Source: Chromatiales bacterium
GTDB taxonomy: Bacteria > Pseudomonadota > Gammaproteobacteria > UBA6429 > Thiohalophilaceae
Assembly (NCBI GenBank): GCA_026984045.1
Contig: JALSSV010000085.1
Span: 1-36,586, forward strand
Direction of reading: 5' to 3'
DNA: 36,586 nucleotides
A model generated the notes under the pieces. The model saw only the letters and a list, made by a program, of their open reading frames with translations, had not been told where the DNA came from and did not search any database. This document shows, piece after piece, positions 31,683 to 36,586 of the stretch (positions are counted from its first letter, which is position 1; each line of letters begins with the position of its first letter). Both the position numbers and the translations under genes were made by a program.

Positions 31683-32792
31683 TTACTCGCCACTCCCCCT
31701 GGGCGGCGTGATTTCCGCGCCCTCCTTGCGCAGGTGTTCCAGTTTCTCCAGCACCCGTTTGGCGCGGGCGATGTGATCGGCGAGTTTTTCGTTGTCGGGA
31801 TCGATTTTCGCCAGGGATTGCCAGATGGCGAGGGCGCCGGCCACGTCGCCGCGGCTGTAGCGCTTGCGGCCGGCGGCGATGCCCTGTTCGATGCCCTGCC
31901 GGAACTGCGCTTCCAGTTCGCGGCGCAGTTTGCGGGAGGCGGCGTCGGGGGCCGGGTGCTCGGCCAAGCGGTCGAGGTGCTGGCGGGCGCGCAGCAGGTT
32001 GTCGTGGCTGAAACCCTGCTTGAGTTCGGCGATGAGTGCGCGGGTGGTGTCGTTCTCCTTGCGGCGCTTGCGGGCCTGGTAGGCGGCCTGGGTCTTGCGG
32101 GCCGCGCCGATCAGCGTCTTGTCGAGGTGTTGCGGATCGAGTTTGAGGCGCAGTTCGAGACAGGCTTCGAGCAAGGCGGGACGCTTTTCATCGAGCGCCT
32201 CGTGCAGACACTGATCCAGACCGCGGGCGGTCTTGCGTACCTGACGGTCGTAGTCCCGCAGGGCCGGGTAGCGCCGGTAGTCCTCGGGCAGGACACGGAC
32301 CACCTCGGTACGGATGGGGGCATTCTGGATCAGCCAGTTGGCCCGGTTCATCAGCAGAGCCAGTTCCAGCTTGTGCAGATAGCGTTCTCGGCGCGCCAGG
32401 AAGGCCATGTGGGCCTGGCGCAGTCTTTCGCTTTGGGGATAGCGTTCCAGCGCCTTCAGGTAGCGTTGTTCGGCACCGTACCAGTCGCCCCGTTTTTCCA
32501 GCCGGGCCGTCTCCTGCAGGGTGCGTTTTTCCAGTTGCCGGGCCTTCCGGCGGGCGATTTCCCGCAGTTGCATGAGCCGGGCATAGTGGGGGTGATCCGG
32601 CTTGATCCAGCGCAGGGTGTCGAGGGCCTTGCCGTACTCGCCCGCGGCGATTTGCTGTTCGATGGTCGCCGGCAGATGGCTGCCGAAGGAGGCCAGGAAG
32701 GCGCAGCCGGGCAGGCCGGTCAGAAGCAGGGTCAGCAGGGACAGCCTCAGTGCGGCCATGATTGGCGGCACACGGCAAAGGGTGGGGATCAT
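31683..32792 (-). CDS. Lipoprotein with TPR-like helical repeats
   Basis: This 369-residue protein has a signal peptide ending in a lipobox LPGC at Cys30 ('LRLSLLTLLLTGLPGC'), so it is probably an envelope lipoprotein. The mature part is helical and charged, with TPR-like stretches: 'IEQQIAAGEYGKALDTLRWIKPDHPHYARL', 'RGDWYGAEQRYLKALERYPQSERLRQAHMAFL' and, near the C-terminus, 'AAGRKRYSRGDVAGALAIWQSLAKIDPDNEKLADHI'. No enzyme motif is seen. The ATG at 32792 overlaps the cyclase stop (ATGA), so it is translationally coupled; an internal start at 32759 is possible. A scaffolding or sensing role with the cyclase is inferred. I do not recognise a named family. Confidence 0.72.
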   Translation of the reverse strand: MIPTLCRVPPIMAALRLSLLTLLLTGLPGCAFLASFGSHLPATIEQQIAAGEYGKALDTLRWIKPDHPHYARLMQLREIARRKARQLEKRTLQETARLEKRGDWYGAEQRYLKALERYPQSERLRQAHMAFLARRERYLHKLELALLMNRANWLIQNAPIRTEVVRVLPEDYRRYPALRDYDRQVRKTARGLDQCLHEALDEKRPALLEACLELRLKLDPQHLDKTLIGAARKTQAAYQARKRRKENDTTRALIAELKQGFSHDNLLRARQHLDRLAEHPAPDAASRKLRRELEAQFRQGIEQGIAAGRKRYSRGDVAGALAIWQSLAKIDPDNEKLADHIARAKRVLEKLEHLRKEGAEITPPRGSGE

Positions 32793-34345
32793 GCCACGAC
32801 CCGTGTGCTGAGGATTTCCGCGATCTGGCTTTCCATGGCCGTTCGCCAGGCCCGGGCCACGTCCGTGACCACGTAGGTGGAGACCGGTTCGCTGATCCCG
32901 CGCAGCTTGATGGAGCGGAAGCGTTGCGCTTCGATGCGCCATTGCACGTCCTTGTGGGTGTACAGCGGTTCGGCGATGACGATCTGATCCCGTTCGGCCA
33001 CGCTTTGCAGGCGCGAGGCCAGATTCACCGATTCGCCCACCACCGTGTATTGCATGCGCTGGGCCGAGCCGAGATTGCCGGCCAGCATGGGCCCGCTGTT
33101 GACGCCGATCCGGAAATGGATGGTCGGGCGGCCGTCACGTGCCCGCTGCACGTTGAGGCGGGCCACCAGTTTCTGGATCATGACCGCGCAGGCCAGGGCA
33201 TTGAAGCGGTGCTCGGGATCGTCTTCGGGGACGCCGAAGACGATCATGGCGCAGTCGCCCATGTATTTGTCGATGGTCCCGTGGTACAGCTCGCTGGCCA
33301 GGCTGATGTAGGAGAAGTATTCGTTCAGCATGCTGGCCACCTCTTCCGGTGGCAGGCGTTCGGAGAAGCGGGTGAAACCCACGATGTCGGCGAACAGCAC
33401 CGTCGCCTCAACGTGTTTGCCGCCGAGCCGGATGTGGTCGAGGTTGGCCATGATCTGCTTGGCCACCGAGGGCGAGACGAAGCGGGAGAAGGCGTTCTCC
33501 ACCTGGGATTTCTCCAGCAGCCCTTCGGCCATCTTGTTGAAGGCCTCGGTGAGGTAGCCGATTTCGTCGTTGCGCCGTTCGCTCACGGCCACGGGATAGT
33601 GCCCCTGGTGCAGGGCACGGCTGGCATCCATCAGGCGGTGGATGGGACGGGTGAGCCGATCACCCATGTAGAAGGCGATGACGATGCCGAGCAGGATCAT
33701 CAGGGCCGTGGCCAGCACGATGGCGCTGATCGTGTCGTGCAGCGACTGGTTGAGCCGCTCCCGGCTGAAGGTGACCAGGGCGTGACCGGCAATGACCTTC
33801 TGGAAGCGGATCGGGGCGATGAAGGAGATCGCATCCACCGGCCGGCCCTCGTTGTCGCTGGCGGTCCATTCCACGCTGTAGCTCTCCTCGCCGATGCGAT
33901 GGGAGCGGGCATACAGACGGATGATGTCGTCCGCCGGCTGGATCCCGGCGGCGGCGAGCACCTTGCCGTTGTCGGCGTAGACCACGGTCCCCAGTACGCT
34001 GTCGTTGCTGCCGATGTTGCTCACCACCACCATCAGGCCGAGAAGATCGTCGGAGAGCACCAGTTCCTTGGAGGATTCGGCGAGCTGGTCCACCACCGCC
34101 TGGCCGAAATCGTTGATCTGGTTGCGCAACAGCTCGGTCTGGTTCTGGACGATGATGAGGCCGAGGGTGCCCATGCCGGCGCTGATCAGCAGAAACAGCA
34201 CCAGGGCCAGCTTGTAGGCGATGGGAAAATAGGCGGGGGTGTGGGTGCTGATGAAATCCCGCAGGGCCAGCCGCAACCGGCGCGGCAGCAGGCGCAGCCA
34301 CTGGAGGCGGGAAATCGGCGGTGGATTGTCGCTGTGCTGGGTCAT
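32789..34345 (-). CDS. Membrane-bound class III adenylate cyclase with HAMP domain
   Basis: This 518-residue enzyme makes cAMP from ATP. The layout is a short cytoplasmic start, TM1 (about 44-66), a periplasmic sensor of about 135 residues, TM2 (about 205-228), HAMP (about 229-282) and a class III cyclase domain (about 310-495). Catalytic residues are metal-binding D320 ('LFADIVGFTRFSE') and D364, adenine-specifying K360 ('IDKYMGD') and T434, and transition-state N441 and R445 ('GESVNLASR'). This set predicts cAMP, not cGMP. The start at 34345 (MTQHSD) is preferred; an upstream in-frame ATG at 34429 would add a low-complexity Pro/Ala/Ser stretch. Neither has a clear Shine-Dalgarno. It is coupled to the lipoprotein gene. 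Confidence 0.92.
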   Translation of the reverse strand: MTQHSDNPPPISRLQWLRLLPRRLRLALRDFISTHTPAYFPIAYKLALVLFLLISAGMGTLGLIIVQNQTELLRNQINDFGQAVVDQLAESSKELVLSDDLLGLMVVVSNIGSNDSVLGTVVYADNGKVLAAAGIQPADDIIRLYARSHRIGEESYSVEWTASDNEGRPVDAISFIAPIRFQKVIAGHALVTFSRERLNQSLHDTISAIVLATALMILLGIVIAFYMGDRLTRPIHRLMDASRALHQGHYPVAVSERRNDEIGYLTEAFNKMAEGLLEKSQVENAFSRFVSPSVAKQIMANLDHIRLGGKHVEATVLFADIVGFTRFSERLPPEEVASMLNEYFSYISLASELYHGTIDKYMGDCAMIVFGVPEDDPEHRFNALACAVMIQKLVARLNVQRARDGRPTIHFRIGVNSGPMLAGNLGSAQRMQYTVVGESVNLASRLQSVAERDQIVIAEPLYTHKDVQWRIEAQRFRSIKLRGISEPVSTYVVTDVARAWRTAMESQIAEILSTRVVA

Positions 34346-34498
34346 GGGTGCGGATGGGCGGGATGGGCGTGCTGCGGATGCCGGAGCTGGACTGGCCGGA
34401 ATGCGGGTATTGGTTCTATTATGCCTCATCTGGGATGCACTCCGGTTGACACAAGTCTATACCGTAAATGTTGGTATACGCAGGGCATCCTCCTGAAA

Positions 34499-35449
34499 AT
34501 GCCGGAAATCGTGAACCCGTTCCCGTTTTTCATGCGAACTTGTACTGAACTCGATGGATCCTTGCGCCTCGGCACCTGGCGGGAGAACCTCCAGGCCCTG
34601 TTCATGCTGGCGATGGTCTGGCTGGCCATGGGGCTGGCCTTGTCCCTGTTTCCGGCCCTGCCGGGCTGGCTGGCGGTGAAACGTCTGGAGGCGGCCGAGC
34701 TGCTGGTGCTGTTCAGCGCCCTGGGCACCGCGCTCCTGTGGCTGGGCGCGGCGCCGCTGAGCCGACGCTGGCTGGGGGTGCGGCCCGTGGTGCAACCGGC
34801 CGATGCAAGGGAACTGCGCCTGCTGATGCACGTGCGGGAGCTGGCCCGTCGCGCCGGTGTGCCGGCCCCCCGGGTGGGTCTCGTGGAAGCGCCCCTGTGC
34901 AACGCCTTCACCCTCGGTTTCGGCCGCCGCTCGGCCTGCATCGTGGTAGGGCGGGCACTGCTCGAGACCCTCGACGACGAAGCCCTTCGCGCCGTCCTGG
35001 CACATGAGCTGGCCCACATCATCAATGGCGATCTGCGCACCCTTGCCTGGCTCAACAGCGCCGTGAACCTGGTGACCGTGCAACCGGCCCGGCTTATCGG
35101 CCGGCTCGTGGATCAGGGACTGCTGCGCCGCCCGGGGCCGGGTTTCGGCTATTACACCACGCTCCTGCTGACCCAGCTCAGCCACGGCTGGCTGGCCAGC
35201 CTGCTGAGCGGCTGGTTCTCCCGGCGACGGGAATTCGATGCCGATCGCACGGCCGCCAGGCTGGTGGGATCGGCGAACCTGGCTGCGGCCCTGGAACGAT
35301 TGCGTCGCCTGGAAGTCGAGCAGTCCCTGGTCTGTCCTGCCTGGGTGGCCCGGTTCGGTCTCTCGGGCCGCTGGCATCACCGGCTGCGGATCCTGCTGAT
35401 GAGCCATCCGGCGCTCGAGGAGCGGATCCGGCGTCTGGGCGAGACATGA
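34499..35449 (+). CDS. M48-family zinc metalloprotease, HtpX-like
   Basis: This 316-residue membrane protease has two N-terminal hydrophobic segments (about 31-56 and 66-86) followed by an M48 domain. The zinc site is H169-E-L-A-H173 in 'VLAHELAHIINGD' with the third ligand E245 in 'SRRREFDADRTAA'. The substrate-binding region 'PLCNAFTLGFGRRSACIVVGRALLETLDDEALRAVLAHE' is typical of HtpX. HtpX degrades misfolded membrane proteins. The overall sequence is divergent from canonical HtpX, so the gene name is withheld. The ATG at 34499 is chosen to keep the hydrophobic parts; ATG 34532 is an alternative. It is divergent from the cyclase and converges on nothing before the DUF1015 gene. Confidence 0.87.
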   Translation: MPEIVNPFPFFMRTCTELDGSLRLGTWRENLQALFMLAMVWLAMGLALSLFPALPGWLAVKRLEAAELLVLFSALGTALLWLGAAPLSRRWLGVRPVVQPADARELRLLMHVRELARRAGVPAPRVGLVEAPLCNAFTLGFGRRSACIVVGRALLETLDDEALRAVLAHELAHIINGDLRTLAWLNSAVNLVTVQPARLIGRLVDQGLLRRPGPGFGYYTTLLLTQLSHGWLASLLSGWFSRRREFDADRTAARLVGSANLAAALERLRRLEVEQSLVCPAWVARFGLSGRWHHRLRILLMSHPALEERIRRLGET

Positions 35450-35474
35450 CGCACTGCTGGCAGACCAGTACAAT
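35446..35474 (+). promoter_or_regulatory. Sigma-70-like promoter of the DUF1015 gene
   Basis: ATGACG (35446-35451), 17 nt, then TACAAT (35469-35474). The -10 matches 5 of 6 and the -35 4 of 6 bases. It overlaps the stop of the protease gene and leaves a leader of about 28 nt to the ATG at 35509. Confidence 0.5.
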
Positions 35475-35508
35475 CGCGGCTTGTTGCCCAAGTCCGAGGA
35501 AGACCCCC

Positions 35509-36586
35509 ATGTCCCTGATCGTGCCTTTCGCCGGCCTGCGGCCGGTGCCCGAACATGCCGCCGACGTGCTGGCGCCGCCCTATGACGTGCTGAATACCGA
35601 AGAGGCCCGGGCCCGGGCCCGTGGGCGTCCCTGGAGCTTTCTGCACATTTCCAGGCCGGAGATCGATCTTCCCGAGGGCACCGATCCCCATGCGCCGGCG
35701 GTGTATGAACGGGGCGCCGAAAACCTGGCGCGGTTGATCGACGAGGGGATCCTCACCCGGGAAGACCGGCCCGTGTACTACCTCTACCGCCTGATCATGG
35801 GCGATCACCAGCAGGTGGGGCTGGTGGCGGCCGCCTCGGTGGCCGACTATGAAAGCAACCGGATCCGCAAGCACGAGTTCACCCGTCCCGACAAGGAAAC
35901 GGATCGGGTTCGCCAGATCGATGCCCTCAATGCCCAGACCGGGCCGGTGTTCCTCACCTACCGGCACGATGCCACCGTGGATGATCTGGTCCAGCGCGTC
36001 ATGGCGGAACCGCCCCTGTATGATCTCACCGCCGACGACGGGGTGAGGCACACCTTCTGGATCATCGACGATCCCCGGATCATCGACACCCTCACCCGCA
36101 CGTTCGATGCCATGGAAAACCTCTATATCGCCGACGGCCACCATCGTTCCGCTGCCGCCGCGCGGGTGGCGGAACAGCGCCGCGCGGCCGGGCAGGGGGG
36201 CGGGGCGGCGGACTATTTCCTGGCCGTGCTGTTCCCCGATGATCAGATGCAGATCCTCGACTACAACCGGGTGGTGCGGGATCTCAATGGCCTCACGCCT
36301 GCGGCCTTTCTCGACGCCATTGGCGAAGCCTTCACGGTGGAACCGTCCGAAGCCCCGGTGAAGCCGCAGCAGCCGGGCGAATTCGGGCTCTATCTGGACG
36401 GCCGCTGGTACCGCCTGCGCATCCATCCCGACAGGGTCCCGGCGGACGATCCGGTGGCCCGGCTGGACGTGAGCCTGCTGCAGGATCAGCTCATCGCCCC
36501 GGTACTTGGCATCACCGATCCCCGCCGCGATGCCCGCATCGATTTCGTCGGCGGCATCCGGGGGCTGGGGGAGCTGGAAAAGAGCG
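35509..36586 (+). CDS. DUF1015-family protein (3' end outside the window)
   Basis: An open frame of at least 359 codons begins 'MSLIVPFAGLRPVPEHAADVLAPPYDVLNTEEARARARGRPWSFLHISRPEIDLP', the characteristic DUF1015 start (APPYDV near residues 22-27). It continues with 'RKHEFTRPDKETDRVRQIDALNAQTGPVFLTY', 'ENLYIADGHHRSAAA' and 'DYFLAVLFPDDQMQILDYNRVVRDL', further family marks. DUF1015 proteins are widespread cytoplasmic proteins of unknown function, often noted near serine-biosynthesis or phosphotransfer genes and suspected of kinase-like activity. CCGAGGA precedes the ATG. It is incomplete: only the part to the window end is seen. Confidence 0.88.
   Translation, partial: MSLIVPFAGLRPVPEHAADVLAPPYDVLNTEEARARARGRPWSFLHISRPEIDLPEGTDPHAPAVYERGAENLARLIDEGILTREDRPVYYLYRLIMGDHQQVGLVAAASVADYESNRIRKHEFTRPDKETDRVRQIDALNAQTGPVFLTYRHDATVDDLVQRVMAEPPLYDLTADDGVRHTFWIIDDPRIIDTLTRTFDAMENLYIADGHHRSAAAARVAEQRRAAGQGGGAADYFLAVLFPDDQMQILDYNRVVRDLNGLTPAAFLDAIGEAFTVEPSEAPVKPQQPGEFGLYLDGRWYRLRIHPDRVPADDPVARLDVSLLQDQLIAPVLGITDPRRDARIDFVGGIRGLGELEKS

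Noticed and set aside
34446-34480. TTGACA upstream of the HtpX-like gene as a sigma-70 promoter
   Set aside because: The hexamer is perfect, but no acceptable -10 lies 15-19 nt downstream (tgttgg-like); TATACG is 23 nt away.

Overview
The window is about 36.6 kb of G+C-rich chromosomal DNA from a motile, Gram-negative gammaproteobacterium. The evidence is the dapA-bamC(-MBL)-purC order, a BAM lipoprotein, parE/parC, P and L flagellar rings (FlgI/FlgH), and the divergent flgA-flgM-flgN versus cheV-cheR-flgBCDEFGHI arrangement with sigma-54 and sigma-28 promoters known from Pseudomonas/Vibrio-type flagellar hierarchies. A Chromatiales-like environmental lineage is my guess; the sequence alone does not settle the genus. 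No phage, transposase, integrase or CRISPR array was found.

Layout. 1-5.0 kb: the start of a leftward membrane protein, a DUF4136 lipoprotein, then a leftward two-gene unit: a secondary amino-acid/dicarboxylate symporter fused to a periplasmic solute-binding domain, overlapping an N-formylglutamate amidohydrolase-family gene. A rightward GNAT-Nudix pair follows. 5.0-5.7 kb: a host-attachment-family stress protein behind an FNR/Anr-like site, and tRNA-Arg(CCU). 5.7-16.0 kb: the flagellar/chemotaxis block. Leftward flgA-flgM-flgN and rightward cheV-cheR, then flgB through flgI, stopping abruptly after flgI. 16.0-18.0 kb: a visibly AT-richer insert with an exported choloylglycine-hydrolase-family enzyme and a PsiE-family membrane protein, where flgJKL would be expected. 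18.0-21.1 kb: leftward GalT-like, Bcp and PIN-PhoH genes. 21.2-24.8 kb: rightward dapA-bamC-yycJ-purC. 24.9-27.0 kb: a chemoreceptor behind a sigma-28-like promoter. 27.3-31.6 kb: parE and parC, each preceded by a related long palindromic intergenic repeat. 31.7-34.3 kb: a leftward membrane adenylate cyclase translationally coupled to a TPR-like lipoprotein. 34.5-36.6 kb: an M48 (HtpX-like) membrane protease and the 5' part of a DUF1015 gene.

How it works together. The flagellar promoters can be read directly: near-perfect -24/-12 sites precede flgA and flgB, and FliA-type sites precede flgM, cheV-cheR and the chemoreceptor. This is the usual order of hook-basal body first, then FlgM/FliA-controlled chemotaxis genes. 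Several neighbouring pairs share stop/start overlaps (symporter/amidohydrolase, GNAT/Nudix, bcp/phoH, cyclase/lipoprotein), which implies coupled synthesis.

Most worth a second look are the binding-domain-tethered symporter with its overlapping amidohydrolase, the foreign-looking insert that ends the flg operon, and the paired palindromic repeats around parE.
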